From the NCBI RefSeq assembly GCF_003814555.1, contig NZ_RKQN01000002.1, positions 62,001-126,000 of the forward strand: 64,000 nucleotides of DNA, read 5' to 3'. The notes under the pieces were generated by a model. It did not search any database. It was not told the origin of the DNA and saw only the letters and a program-made list of their open reading frames with translations. Made by a program: the position numbers and the translations under genes. Source of the stretch: Vulcaniibacterium tengchongense (GTDB lineage Bacteria; Pseudomonadota; Gammaproteobacteria; Xanthomonadales; Xanthomonadaceae). Position 1 is the stretch's first letter, and the number at the start of each line of letters is the position of its first letter. Positions 31,435-41,647 of the stretch are shown here, piece by piece.

Positions 31435-32547
31435 TCAGTGCGGCGGCTCGAGGTACTCGACGACTTCCAGGCCGAAGCCGGCCAGGCCGATCTGCTTGCG
31501 CGGGGTGCCGAGCACGCGCAGCTTGCCCAGGCCGAGGTCGGCCAGGATCTGCCCGCCGGCGCCGGTGCGGCGCCATTCGGCCAGCGCGTGCCCGCGCGCC
31601 GGCGCGGCCTCGGCTTCGTGCTGCGGGGCGCGCAGGCGCGCCAGCAGCGCATCCGGATCGGCGGCGTCGGCGAGCAGCACCAGCACGCCGCGGCCTTCGC
31701 GCGCGATCGCGGCGAGCACGTCGCCGACCGCCGGACCGAAGTCCGCGCGGCGCCAATGCAGCGCGTCGGCGAGCGGATTCAGCGTCTGCACCCGCACCAG
31801 CGTCGGCGCCGCCGCGTCGATGCGCCCGCGCAGCAGGGCGAAGTGCAGCGCGTGGCTGAGCCGGTCGCGGTAGGCGACCAGGCGGAACGGGCCGTGCTCG
31901 GTCTCGATCTCGCGCTCGTCGACGCGCTCGACGGTGTGCTCGGTGCTCAGCCGGTAGCGGATCAGCTCCTCGATCGAGCCGATCTTGAGCCCGTGTTCGC
32001 GCGCGAACGCCTCCAACTGCGGCCGCCGCGCCATGCTGCCGTCGGGGTTGAGGACCTCCACCAGCACGCCGGCGGGCTCCAGCCCGGCGAGCATCGCCAG
32101 GTCGGTCGCCGCCTCGGTGTGGCCGGCGCGGCTGAGCACGCCGCCGGGTTGCGACATCAGCGGGAAGATGTGGCCCGGCTGGCTGAGGTCGGACGGTTTG
32201 GCGTCCGGTCGCACCGCGGTGCGGATGGTGTGGGCGCGGTCGTAGGCGCTGATGCCGGTGGTCACGCCCTCGGCCGCCTCGATGCTGACGGTGAAGTTGG
32301 TGTGGTGCTTGGACGTGTTGTCGCGCACCATCGGCGGCAGGCCGAGCTGGCGGCAGCGCTCGCGGGTGAGCGACAGGCAGACCAGGCCGCGGGCGTGGGT
32401 GACCATGAAGTTGACGTCGGAGGGCCGCACCAGCTCGGCGGCCATGATCAGGTCGCCTTCGTTCTCGCGGTCCTCGTCGTCGACGATCACGACCATGCGG
32501 CCGGCGCGGATCTCGTCCAGCAGTTCGGGGATGGGGCTGAAGGGCAT
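31435..32547 (-). CDS. ribBA: 3,4-dihydroxy-2-butanone-4-phosphate synthase RibB with degenerate RibA-like domain
   Basis: The first roughly 200 residues are a full RibB domain: VIVDDEDRENEGDLIMAAE, the THARGLVCLSL segment, TGISAYDRAHTIRTAV, QPGHIFPL and GHTEAATDLAMLAGLEPAGV. It makes the 4-carbon unit for RibH from ribulose 5-phosphate. The second half has the outline of GTP cyclohydrolase II, but the HSECLTGD zinc motif and the CDC cysteines are absent (only VRVQTLNPLADALHWRRAD is seen). So the RibA part is probably inactive, as described for RibBX-type hybrids. A true RibA must be encoded elsewhere. 370 residues. Lies between ribE and ribH under the FMN riboswitch. Confidence 0.93.
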   Translation of the reverse strand: MPFSPIPELLDEIRAGRMVVIVDDEDRENEGDLIMAAELVRPSDVNFMVTHARGLVCLSLTRERCRQLGLPPMVRDNTSKHHTNFTVSIEAAEGVTTGISAYDRAHTIRTAVRPDAKPSDLSQPGHIFPLMSQPGGVLSRAGHTEAATDLAMLAGLEPAGVLVEVLNPDGSMARRPQLEAFAREHGLKIGSIEELIRYRLSTEHTVERVDEREIETEHGPFRLVAYRDRLSHALHFALLRGRIDAAAPTLVRVQTLNPLADALHWRRADFGPAVGDVLAAIAREGRGVLVLLADAADPDALLARLRAPQHEAEAAPARGHALAEWRRTGAGGQILADLGLGKLRVLGTPRKQIGLAGFGLEVVEYLEPPH

Positions 32548-32641
32548 GGCTCGGGTCTCGTCATTGTCCGTTCCGGCAGGCGCCGGAACCGTCGTCGCGC
32601 GGCGCCTGGGCTGGCGCGCGTCCGCTCGTGGGGTGGAGGGA

Positions 32642-33235
32642 TCAGCGGTCCGCCAGCAGGCGTTCGACGTAGCGGGCGACCAGGTCGATCTCGAGGTTCA
32701 CCGGGTCGCCGACGCGGGCCTGCGCGAACGCGGTATGCGTCACCGTGTGCGGGATCAACGCGACCTCGAAACCGGCGTCGTCCACGTCGTTGACCGTGAG
32801 GCTGACGCCGTCGACGCAGATCGAGCCCTTCCGGGCGACGTAGCGCAGCAACGCGCGCGGGGCCTCGAAGCGCCAGCGCTGCGCGCGCGCGTCCTCGCGG
32901 ATCGCCGCCACCCGGCCGACGCCGTCGACGTGGCCGCTGACCAGATGGCCGCCGAGGCGGTCGCTCGGCCGCATCGCCCGTTCGAGGTTGAGCGGCGCGC
33001 CGACCGCGAGGCCGCCGAGCGTGGTCAGCGCCAGCGTCTCGTTGGACGCGTCGGCGGCGAAGGAGGCGGCGTCGAACGCGACCACGGTCAGGCACACGCC
33101 GTTGACCGCGATGCTCTCGCCCAGGCGCACGCCGGCGAACGGCAGGGTGCCGACCGCGACGGTCAGGCGCTTGTCGCCGCCCAGGTCCTCGACCGCGGCC
33201 AGGCGGCCTACGCCTTCGACGATGCCGGTGAACAT
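32642..33235 (-). CDS. ribE: Riboflavin synthase alpha chain
   Basis: Riboflavin synthase dismutates two lumazine molecules to riboflavin. It has 197 residues with two homologous halves, each with a lumazine-protein repeat: MFTGIVEGVGRLAAVED with SIAVNGVCLTVV, and HLVSGHVDGVGRVAAI with SICVDGVSLTVN. The ATG at 33235 gives the invariant MFTGI start and has GGAGG 5 bases upstream. It is the first gene after the FMN riboswitch. Confidence 0.97.
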   Translation of the reverse strand: MFTGIVEGVGRLAAVEDLGGDKRLTVAVGTLPFAGVRLGESIAVNGVCLTVVAFDAASFAADASNETLALTTLGGLAVGAPLNLERAMRPSDRLGGHLVSGHVDGVGRVAAIREDARAQRWRFEAPRALLRYVARKGSICVDGVSLTVNDVDDAGFEVALIPHTVTHTAFAQARVGDPVNLEIDLVARYVERLLADR

Positions 33236-33415
33236 CAGCGCGCCTCCATCGGCATCGAGCCGCGGCCGCGCGCATCGAGCGAAGTCGCGCGCAGTCCCGC
33301 GCGCGCGGGCGCGGGCCGTCGCGAAAGGAAGGGGGGCCGGACGGCGAATCCCGTCCGGGAGCGTACCGGCATGTACGGCAGAAGCTGCATATGACGTCTC
33401 CCGCATCGGTGAGCG

Positions 33416-33442
33416 AAAAACGCCTCCGGGCACGGGCAGGCG
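33416..33442 (-). terminator. Attenuator hairpin downstream of the FMN riboswitch
   Basis: On the minus strand a 5-bp GC stem (33438-33442 with 33421-33425) is followed at once by five T (33420-33416). It lies about 29 bases beyond the riboswitch aptamer and about 180 before ribE. This is the layout of a transcription attenuator that forms when FMN is bound. Pairing with the aptamer 3' part was not worked out. Confidence 0.5.
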
Positions 33443-33470
33443 GGCGGCGCGAGCGCGCCGCACGGCAGCC

Positions 33471-33664
33471 GTCTTCTTTCATCCGGACTGTGGGCCGCTC
33501 CCGTCGCCGGGAACAGCCTGACCGTCGGCTCCGGCATTCGACCGGATCTGCTGACCTTCCGCGGCCGCGATTCGCGGCTGCCGGAAGCGCTCGCGGGCTC
33601 GCGCGGCATTCCGGGGAATGCGGCGCCTACCGCCGGTGGGGAATTCCGCCCCGCCCTGAAGACG
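33471..33664 (-). promoter_or_regulatory. FMN riboswitch (RFN element)
   Basis: The minus strand shows the RFN hallmarks: GTCTTCAGGGCGGGGCGGAA, then TTCCCCACCGGCGGTA at the 5' side (33628-33664), GCCCGCGAGCGC, GGTCAGCAGATCCGGT, GAATGCCGGAGCCGACGGTC and the 3' end AGTCCGGATGAAAGAAGAC. The two ends pair as stem P1 (33471-33476 with 33659-33664). It senses flavin mononucleotide and should shut off ribE-ribBA-ribH-nusB-thiL when FMN is abundant. It sits between ribD and ribE, so ribD itself lies upstream of it. Confidence 0.95.
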
Positions 33665-33693
33665 TCGTGGATCGCCGGCGAACCGGCGCGCGC

Positions 33694-33702
33694 ATTCTAG
33701 CA
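33694..33702 (-). promoter_or_regulatory. Extended -10 promoter of the riboswitch/ribE operon
   Basis: TGC followed by TAGAAT on the minus strand (33702 to 33694), starting transcription near 33687, about 23 bases before the riboswitch. No clear -35 box. Confidence 0.55.
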
Positions 33703-33854
33703 CCCGTGCCGGCGCCGCCCCGCCATCGCCGAAGGACGCTGCGTTCCGTGCCCCGCCCCTGCCTTCTCCCGCGCTGCCGGAGAACGCGAGCGGGGCCGGG
33801 CGGGCGTCGCTTCCGGCCGCGCCTCGAGCCCGCCGTGCCCGGGCCTCGGCCGCG

Positions 33855-34952
33855 TCATGGCTCGGGCCGCAGCAGCAGGCGCACGTCCTCGCCGAGACGA
33901 CGAGACTCGACGATCGACAGGCGCAGCTTCTGCGCCATGCGCTCGATGCCGAGGCCGTCGAACAGCGGCCGCGCGCGCTCGCCGAGCAGCACCGGCGCGA
34001 CGTACAGCAGCACCTCGTCGGCCAGGCCCTCGGCGAGGAACGCGCCGGCCAGGGTCGCGCCGGCCTCGAGCTGGATCTCGTTCACGCCGCGCCCGGCCAG
34101 CAGGCGCAGCACCGCGTCCAGGTCGAAGCGCCCCGCGCGCAGCGGCGCCGCGGCGACCTGTGCGCCGAGCCCGCGGGGCGGCTTCGCGTCGGGGGCATGG
34201 ATGTACAGCGTCGGCGCGTCGCCCTCGCGCACGCGGCCGCGCGCGACCGTGGCCAGGCCGGGGTCGAGCACCACGCGCAGCGGCGGCACGAACGGGGTGT
34301 CGTCGCCCAGGCGCACGGTCAGGGACGGGTCATCGGCGAGCACGGTGCCGGCGCCGGTGACGATCGCGCCGCTGCGCGCGCGCCAGCGCTGCACGTCCAG
34401 GCGCGAGGCCTCGCCGCTGATCCACTTCGACTCGCCGTTGGCCAGCGCGCTGCGCCCGTCCAGGCTGGTCGCCAGCTTGATCCGCAGCCACGGCCGGCCG
34501 CGCTCGACCCGCGACAGGAAGCCACGGTTGAGCGCGCGCGCGGCGCCCTCCATCAGCCCGCAGTCGACCGCGATGCCCGCCGCGCGCAGGCGCTCGAAGC
34601 CCCGCCCGGCCACCTGCGGGAACGGGTCGCGCATCGCCGCGACCACCCGCGCCACGCCGGCGGCGACCAGCGCGTCGGCGCACGGCCCGGTGCGGCCGGT
34701 GTGCGCGCAGGGCTCCAGCGTCACGTACGCGGTGGCGCCGCGCGCGCGTTCGCCGGCCGCCTGCAGCGCGAGCACCTCCGCGTGCGGCTCGCCGGCGCGC
34801 CGGTGCCAGCCTTCGCCGACGATCCGTTCGCCGTGCGCGAGCACGCAGCCGACCATCGGGTTGGGCTTGGTGGTGTAGGCGCCGTGCTCGGCCAGGCGCA
34901 GGGCGCGCGCCATCAGGGCATGGTCGACGGCGGAGAAGGACGAGGTCTGCAT
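33855..34952 (-). CDS. ribD: Bifunctional riboflavin biosynthesis protein RibD (deaminase/reductase)
   Basis: RibD performs the second and third steps of riboflavin synthesis from the GTP-derived pyrimidine. It has 365 residues. The N-terminal zinc deaminase has HAE at 57-59 and PC-x8-C (81-91, PCAHTGRTGPC). The C-terminal reductase has RPWLRIKLATSLDGRSA, GAIVTGAGTVLADDP and EGLADEVLLYVAPVLLG. It is the last gene of the glyA-nrdR-lipoprotein-ribD run and is not under the riboswitch, which starts 190 bases downstream. Confidence 0.97.
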   Translation of the reverse strand: MQTSSFSAVDHALMARALRLAEHGAYTTKPNPMVGCVLAHGERIVGEGWHRRAGEPHAEVLALQAAGERARGATAYVTLEPCAHTGRTGPCADALVAAGVARVVAAMRDPFPQVAGRGFERLRAAGIAVDCGLMEGAARALNRGFLSRVERGRPWLRIKLATSLDGRSALANGESKWISGEASRLDVQRWRARSGAIVTGAGTVLADDPSLTVRLGDDTPFVPPLRVVLDPGLATVARGRVREGDAPTLYIHAPDAKPPRGLGAQVAAAPLRAGRFDLDAVLRLLAGRGVNEIQLEAGATLAGAFLAEGLADEVLLYVAPVLLGERARPLFDGLGIERMAQKLRLSIVESRRLGEDVRLLLRPEP

Positions 34953-34986
34953 CGCGCTATTGTGCCCGCGGCCGCCGCGTTGCCGC

Positions 34987-35877
34987 TCAACGCCGCCGGT
35001 ACAGGCCGAACCCCGCGTTGAGCGCGCGCTCGCCGCGCTGCCGGGTGATCAGCAGCACCGGCGGCGAGCCGCAGTGGCCCGCTTCGCAGGCGTCGAACAG
35101 CAGCGCGTAGTAGCGCCGCAACGGCCCGGACAAGGCCAGCCAGCGGTAGTCCCGGTCCCGGGCGAAGCGCACGCCGATCCGGCGCGGCGGCGCCCGCGCC
35201 GGATCGGGCCGCAGTTCGAACTCGTTGCCGGCCACGCGGCTCGCCTCGACCGTGCGGCCGTCGGCGAACTCGATCGCGACCGCCGCGCCCGGCGCCGCGA
35301 CACCGACCAGCGGATCGCTGAGCGTGATCGACACCGGTTCGCCCGCGGTCGCCGGCTGCTGCATCAGCCACGGCCCCGCAGGCACCAGGCCGAGCGCCAC
35401 CGCCTGTTCCAGCGAGCCCGCCGCGGCCGCCTGGCGCAGTTCCTCGGCGGTATAGGCGCGGCCCGTCGCCAGCGCCAGCGCGTCGGAGGATTCCGGCGCC
35501 AGCGCCACCGCCTCGCGCCCGAGCAGCCGCCAGCGCCCGTGCTGGCGGCGCTCGGCGCCGGCGAAGCGCAGCCGGAATTCGTAGCGGCCGTCCGCGCGCA
35601 GCTCGAGGTCCGAATCCAGTTCCTCGCGCTCGTCCTCGTCCATCGCCCACCGCCCGACCAGGCTGGCGCGCAGCGCAGGATCCGCCGGGGCGGACGGCGC
35701 CGGGGCGGCGTCGGTTCCGGCCGACGCCGCGTCCGCCGCGGCTTCCGCGGCGCGTGCGGCCGCTTGCGCCGCGCGGGCCGCGTCGTCGGCATCGGCGGCG
35801 CAGCCGCTGCCGAAGGGCAGGCACAGGCTCGCCGCGATCATGCAGGCGGCGCGGAAACGAGGAAGTCGGTTCGTCAT
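34987..35877 (-). CDS. Putative exported/lipoprotein of unknown function
   Basis: Not recognised. The 296-residue protein has a signal peptide (MTNRLPRFRAACMIAASLCL) ending in GSGC, a weak lipobox. An Ala-rich helical stretch ([20 protein letters not shown]) follows. The rest looks beta-rich: SLVGRWAMDEDEREELDS, LELRADGRYEFRLRFAGAERRQHGRWRLLG (a lipocalin- or copper-resistance-like ligand-response motif), and two Cys near the C-terminus (FDACEAGHCGSP). Start at 35877 gives the signal peptide, while a longer in-frame form to 35937 has no such feature. It lies 34 bases before ribD and 49 after nrdR. Confidence 0.7.
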   Translation of the reverse strand: MTNRLPRFRAACMIAASLCLPFGSGCAADADDAARAAQAAARAAEAAADAASAGTDAAPAPSAPADPALRASLVGRWAMDEDEREELDSDLELRADGRYEFRLRFAGAERRQHGRWRLLGREAVALAPESSDALALATGRAYTAEELRQAAAAGSLEQAVALGLVPAGPWLMQQPATAGEPVSITLSDPLVGVAAPGAAVAIEFADGRTVEASRVAGNEFELRPDPARAPPRRIGVRFARDRDYRWLALSGPLRRYYALLFDACEAGHCGSPPVLLITRQRGERALNAGFGLYRRR

Positions 35878-35926
35878 CGATGCTCCGGATTTTGCCGTGA
35901 TGCCCGCGCCGCGAAGCCGGGCCGGC

Positions 35927-36451
35927 TCAGCGGACACGCCCCTTGCCGCGCGGGGCGGGCTCGTCGTCGCCGAGCAGCGGCAGCTGGCCCTCGCCGGCGG
36001 CGTCGCTCTCCAGCCGGTCGAGTTCCTCGCGGAAATCGGCGACGTCCTGGAACGCGCGGTACACCGAGGCGAAACGCACGTAGGCGACGTGGTCGAGCTT
36101 GCGCAGCTCGGCCATCACGAATTCGCCGACGCGGCGCGAGGACAGCTCGCGCTCGGCGGTCATGCGCAGCTTGTGCACCACCGCGCGCACCGCCGCCTCG
36201 ATCTGCTCCTCCGACACCGGACGCTTCTGCAGCGCCCGGTCGAAGCCGGCGCGCAGCTTGCGCGCGTCGAAGGCCTCGCGGCGGCCGTCGTTCTTGACGA
36301 TCAGCGGCAGCTTGAGCTCGATCGTCTCCAGGGTCGAGAAGCGCTCGCCGCAGGCCTCGCACACGCGCCGGCGGCGGATGGTCGCGCCGTCGTCGGACAC
36401 CCGCGAGTCGATCACGCGGGTGTCGGGGTGCTGGCAGAAGGGGCAGTGCAT
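35927..36451 (-). CDS. nrdR: Transcriptional repressor NrdR
   Basis: NrdR represses ribonucleotide reductase genes when dATP is high. It has 174 residues. The N-terminal zinc ribbon has CPFC (3-6) and CEAC, with the [18 protein letters not shown] signature. The ATP-cone domain follows ([30 protein letters not shown]). The C-terminal roughly 20 residues after EELDRLESD are an extension. It lies downstream of glyA, as in many proteobacteria where nrdR and ribD are close. Confidence 0.97.
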   Translation of the reverse strand: MHCPFCQHPDTRVIDSRVSDDGATIRRRRVCEACGERFSTLETIELKLPLIVKNDGRREAFDARKLRAGFDRALQKRPVSEEQIEAAVRAVVHKLRMTAERELSSRRVGEFVMAELRKLDHVAYVRFASVYRAFQDVADFREELDRLESDAAGEGQLPLLGDDEPAPRGKGRVR

Positions 36452-36575
36452 GGCGCTAGGAACGAGCGAGGGGGAACGAGGAACCCGAGCAGGCCCGGCG
36501 GGCGCGCAAGCCATCGCGGGACGAACGCCGCGACGCCTCCATCCGTTGCGCGTTCCTCATCTTCCGTTCCCGGCC
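36452..36575. repeat. GAACGAGG-type imperfect inverted repeat between nrdR and glyA
   Basis: Units of GGAACGAGGAAC type near 36457-36485 face units of GTTCCTC and TTCCGTTCCC type near 36550-36575 on the other side. Together they could form an imperfect hairpin. A similar pair of arms lies between lpxO and ettA (38985-39055). These are dispersed low-complexity intergenic sequences of unknown role. Confidence 0.4.
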
Positions 36576-37829
36576 TTAACCGTAGACCGGGAAGCGGCGA
36601 CACTGCGCGACGACGTTCTCGCGCACCGCGGCGATCACGCCCTCGTCGTTCGGGTTGTCGAGCACGTCGCAGATCCAGTTGGCCAGGGCGACGCAGTCGT
36701 CCTCCTTGTAGCCGCGGGTGGTCACCGCCGGCGTGCCCAGGCGCAGGCCCGAGGTCACGAACGGCGAGCGCGGGTCGTTCGGCACCGCGTTCTTGTTCAC
36801 GGTGATGTGGGCCTTGCCGAGCGCGGCCTCCGCGTCCTTGCCGCTGACGTCCTTGCCGATCATGTCGACCAGCATCAGGTGGTTTTGGGTGCCGCCGGAG
36901 ACGATCCGGTAGCCGCGCGCCATGATCGCCTCGGCCATGGCCTGGGCATTGCGCACCACCTGCTGCTGGTAGGCCTTGAACTCCGGCTCCAGTGCCTCCT
37001 TGAATGCCACCGCCTTGGCCGCGATCACGTGCATCAGCGGCCCGCCCTGGATGCCCGGGAAGACGATGCTCTGCAGCTTCTTGCCCAGCTCCTCGGACGG
37101 ATCCCGCGCCAGGATGATGCCGCCGCGCGGGCCGCGCAGGGTCTTGTGCGTGGTCGAGGTGACCACGTGCGCATGCGGCAACGGGTTCGGGTACACGCCC
37201 GCGGCGACCAGCCCGGCCACGTGGGCCATGTCGACGAACAGCCAGGCGCCGACCTTGTCGGCGATGGCGCGGAAGCGCGCCCAGTCCACCACCTGCGAGT
37301 AGGCGGAGAACCCGGCCACCACCATCTTCGGCCGGTGCTCAAGCGCCAGGCGCTCGACCTCGTCGTAGTCGATCAGGCCCTGGTCGTTGACGCCGTACTG
37401 CACCGCGTTGAACAGCTTGCCCGACAGGTTGACCTTGGCGCCGTGGGTCAGGTGCCCGCCGTGCGCCAGCGACATGCCGAGGAGGGTGTCGCCGGGGTTC
37501 AGCAGGGCGAAGTAGACCGCCTGGTTGGCCTGCGAGCCGCTGTGCGGCTGCACGTTGGCGTAGTCGGCGCCGAACAGCTGCTTGACCCGGTCGATCGCGA
37601 GCCGCTCGGCCACGTCGACGTACTCGCAGCCGCCGTAGTAGCGCTTGCCGGGGTAGCCTTCGGCGTACTTGTTGGTCAGCACGCTGCCCTGCGCCTCCAG
37701 CACCCGCGGGCTGGCGTAGTTCTCCGAGGCGATCAGCTCGACGTGGTCCTCCTGCCTGCGCGCCTCGTCGGCGATGGCCTGGGCGAGTTCGTCGTCGTAA
37801 CCGGCGATGCGGGCGGAGCTGGGAAACAT
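36576..37829 (-). CDS. glyA: Serine hydroxymethyltransferase GlyA
   Basis: GlyA is the pyridoxal-phosphate enzyme that converts serine to glycine and gives methylene-tetrahydrofolate. It has 417 residues, the standard length. Motifs are [52 protein letters not shown] and the lysine-binding [16 protein letters not shown]. Extended -10 box upstream at 37893-37901. It is first in the run to ribD. Confidence 0.98.
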   Translation of the reverse strand: MFPSSARIAGYDDELAQAIADEARRQEDHVELIASENYASPRVLEAQGSVLTNKYAEGYPGKRYYGGCEYVDVAERLAIDRVKQLFGADYANVQPHSGSQANQAVYFALLNPGDTLLGMSLAHGGHLTHGAKVNLSGKLFNAVQYGVNDQGLIDYDEVERLALEHRPKMVVAGFSAYSQVVDWARFRAIADKVGAWLFVDMAHVAGLVAAGVYPNPLPHAHVVTSTTHKTLRGPRGGIILARDPSEELGKKLQSIVFPGIQGGPLMHVIAAKAVAFKEALEPEFKAYQQQVVRNAQAMAEAIMARGYRIVSGGTQNHLMLVDMIGKDVSGKDAEAALGKAHITVNKNAVPNDPRSPFVTSGLRLGTPAVTTRGYKEDDCVALANWICDVLDNPNDEGVIAAVRENVVAQCRRFPVYG

Positions 37830-37892
37830 GCGCGAAACCTCGGACGGATAAGGGGAAAATCGCCGGCGCAGGGCGCGGCCGCGGATCGGCGC

Positions 37893-37901
37893 ATGGTAGC
37901 A
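37893..37901 (-). promoter_or_regulatory. Extended -10 promoter of glyA
   Basis: TGC followed by TACCAT on the minus strand (37901 to 37893), about 64 bases before the glyA start. No -35 box is visible. Same TGC-TA form as at lpxC, the FMN riboswitch and gspE. Confidence 0.5.
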
Positions 37902-37971
37902 GGCGCGACCGGGGCCGGGCCCGCGGCGCGGGCGCCGGGGCGGCGAACTGTTCGCTGCGCGCCACAGCCCC

Positions 37972-37977
37972 TAGAAT
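37972..37977 (+). promoter_or_regulatory. Putative -10 box upstream of lpxO
   Basis: TAGAAT on the plus strand, 91 bases before the lpxO ATG. No clear -35 box. Confidence 0.4.
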
Positions 37978-38067
37978 GCGGCCCGGCGCCCGCCACGCAC
38001 CGGCGCCTCCGCCGCGGCCGGAACGGTCCGAACGCCGCGCGCTCCCCTCCTCCCCAGGAAGCCGCCC

Positions 38068-38973
38068 ATGAAATGGGTCCTCGTACTGCTCTTCGTCGCC
38101 AGCGCGGTGTACGTGCACCTGCGCGGCAAGGTCCGGCACCGGCTCGGCCGGCAGCTGCTCGACCACTCCACCTTCATGGCCCCGGTCAACGTGCTGATGT
38201 ACGCGTTCTCGCGGGTGCCGACCACGCCGTTCCTGGACGACCCGGGCCGCCACTTCCCCGAGCTGGAGCCGCTGCGCGCCAACTGGCAGGCGATCCGCGA
38301 GGAGGCCCGCCGCCTGCGCGAGCTGCAGCAGATCAAGGCCGCCGACGGCTACAACGACGTCGGCTTCAACTCGTTCTTCCGCCGCGGCTGGAAGCGCTTC
38401 TACCTGAAGTGGTACGACGACGCGCACCCGTCCGCGGCGACGCTGTGCCCGCGCACCACCGAGCTGCTGCGGCAGATCCCCAGCGTCAAGGCGGCGATGT
38501 TCACCGAGCTGCCGCCCGGCAGCGAGCTGCGCCCGCACCGCGACCCGTACGCGGGCTCGCTGCGCCTGCACCTGGGGCTGGAGACGCCGAACGACGACGC
38601 CTGCTACATCGCGGTCGACGGCCAGCGCTACAGCTGGCGCGACGGCGAATGGACCATGTTCGACGAGACCTACATCCACTGGGCGCGCAACGACTCCGCG
38701 CAGAACCGCATCATCCTGTTCTGCGACGTCGAGCGGCCGCTGAAGTTCGGCTGGGCGCGCGCGTTCAACCGCTTCGTCGCCCGCCACCTGATCGCCGCCG
38801 GCGCCTCGCCGAACATGGAAGGCGACAGGACCGGCGCGATCAACCGCCTGTTCAAGTACTTCTACGCCGTGCGCCTGAAGGCCAAGGCCCTGCGCGAGCG
38901 CAACAAGAACCTGTACTACGCGCTGAAGTACCTGGGCGTGGCGCTGGTGGTGGCGTTCATCGTGTGGATCTGA
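38068..38973 (+). CDS. lpxO: LpxO-like lipid A Fe(II)/2-oxoglutarate hydroxylase
   Basis: A 301-residue protein with an N-terminal membrane segment (WVLVLLFVASAVYVHLRG), then the aspartyl/asparaginyl beta-hydroxylase fold. The iron ligands are H157 and D159 (in LRPHRDPYAGSLRLHLGL) and H204 (in YIHWARNDS), and the 2-oxoglutarate Arg follows in NRIILF. The first 50 residues (HSTFMAPVNVLMYAFSRVP) match LpxO, which adds a 2-hydroxyl to acyl chains of lipid A at the cytosolic membrane face. A second hydrophobic segment ends the protein. Could act on another acyl substrate, but the LpxO call is likely. Confidence 0.85.
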   Translation: MKWVLVLLFVASAVYVHLRGKVRHRLGRQLLDHSTFMAPVNVLMYAFSRVPTTPFLDDPGRHFPELEPLRANWQAIREEARRLRELQQIKAADGYNDVGFNSFFRRGWKRFYLKWYDDAHPSAATLCPRTTELLRQIPSVKAAMFTELPPGSELRPHRDPYAGSLRLHLGLETPNDDACYIAVDGQRYSWRDGEWTMFDETYIHWARNDSAQNRIILFCDVERPLKFGWARAFNRFVARHLIAAGASPNMEGDRTGAINRLFKYFYAVRLKAKALRERNKNLYYALKYLGVALVVAFIVWI

Positions 38974-38984
38974 GCCAGGCCGGG

Positions 38985-39055
38985 AACGGGTGAAGCGGAA
39001 CGGGAAACGGGGGAAGCGCCCCGCCGGTTCCTCGTTCCCGCTTTCCGGTTGCTGA
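38985..39055. repeat. Imperfect inverted repeat between lpxO and ettA
   Basis: Arms of GGAACGGGAAACGGG type face CGTTCCCGCTTTCCGG type about 40 bases later. It can form an imperfect hairpin after lpxO and may act as a terminator, but no T-run follows. Related to the repeat between nrdR and glyA. Confidence 0.4.
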
Positions 39056-39097
39056 TTCCGGCCCTTGGCCGTCCGCGGCCCGGCTCCGGCTGGAGGC

Positions 39098-39106
39098 TGG
39101 TACAAT
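39098..39106 (+). promoter_or_regulatory. Extended -10 promoter of ettA
   Basis: TGG followed by TACAAT on the plus strand, 69 bases before the ettA ATG. No -35 box seen. Confidence 0.5.
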
Positions 39107-39174
39107 CGCCGCTTCCCACGCCCCGCTCCTGGCCGCCCCGGCCGGGCTCGGCGCGCCCCGGTTCCGGAGCCTCC

Positions 39175-40839
<1,665 letters not shown>

Positions 40840-40885
40840 CGGGAGGACGGGACCGGCGACGGTCCCGTCCGCGCGAGGAGGCGGG

Positions 40886-41623
40886 ATGACGGTACGGCAC
40901 CAGCAGGACATCGACGGCCTCCGCCGGGTCGGCGCGCTGGTCGCGCAGGTGCTGTCGGCGATGCGCGATGCCGCGACCGCCGGGACCGTCGCGCGCGACC
41001 TCGACGCCTACGGCGGCGCGCTGCTGCGCGAGGCGGGGGCGCGTTCCGCCCCGGCGCTGACCTACGGCTTCCCGGGGGCCACCTGCATCAGCGTCAACGA
41101 GGTCGCCGCGCACGGCGTTCCCGACGGCACCGTGCTGCGCGACGGCGACCTGGTGAACATCGACGTGTCCGCGGAGCTCGACGGTTACTTCGCCGACACC
41201 GGCGCCAGCTTCGTGGTCGGCGCCCCGACCCTGGCGCAGCGGCGCCTGCTCGACGCGACGCGGGAAGCGCGCGACCGCGCGATCGCCCGGCTGCGCGCCG
41301 GCGAACGGCTCAACGGCATCGGCCGGACGGTCGAAGCGGTCGCCGCGCGCCGCGGCTTCCGCGTGATCCGCAACCTGGGCAGCCATGGCGTCGGCCGCGC
41401 GCTGCACGAGGCGCCCGGCAGCATTCCGGGCCACTACGACCCGCGCGACCCGCGCCGGCTGCACGAGGGCATGGTGATCACGGTCGAACCCTTCCTGGCG
41501 ACGCATTGCACGCAGGTCCGGGAGACGGGCGACGGCTGGTCGCTGGTGTGCCCGCGCGGCGTGGCGGCGCAATTCGAACACACCGTGATCGTCACCCGCG
41601 GCGAGCCGATCGTGGTGACCTGA
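40886..41623 (+). CDS. map: Type I methionine aminopeptidase
   Basis: Removes N-terminal methionine from nascent proteins. It has 245 residues. All five metal ligands are present: D93, D104, H167, E201 and E231, with H76 near the active site (NEVAAHGVPD). GAGG-containing AGGAGGCGGG just before the ATG is a strong ribosome binding site. It is not next to rpsB/tsf, so this is probably a second map copy of the genome. It sits 46 bases after ettA and 24 before pyrF. Confidence 0.93.
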   Translation: MTVRHQQDIDGLRRVGALVAQVLSAMRDAATAGTVARDLDAYGGALLREAGARSAPALTYGFPGATCISVNEVAAHGVPDGTVLRDGDLVNIDVSAELDGYFADTGASFVVGAPTLAQRRLLDATREARDRAIARLRAGERLNGIGRTVEAVAARRGFRVIRNLGSHGVGRALHEAPGSIPGHYDPRDPRRLHEGMVITVEPFLATHCTQVRETGDGWSLVCPRGVAAQFEHTVIVTRGEPIVVT

Positions 41624-41647
41624 CCCTTTCTCCGCAGCGAGGCCGCC

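Noticed and set aside
36452-37000. Glycine riboswitch or S-box near glyA
   Set aside because: The glyA leader is only about 60 bases and no such motif is visible.
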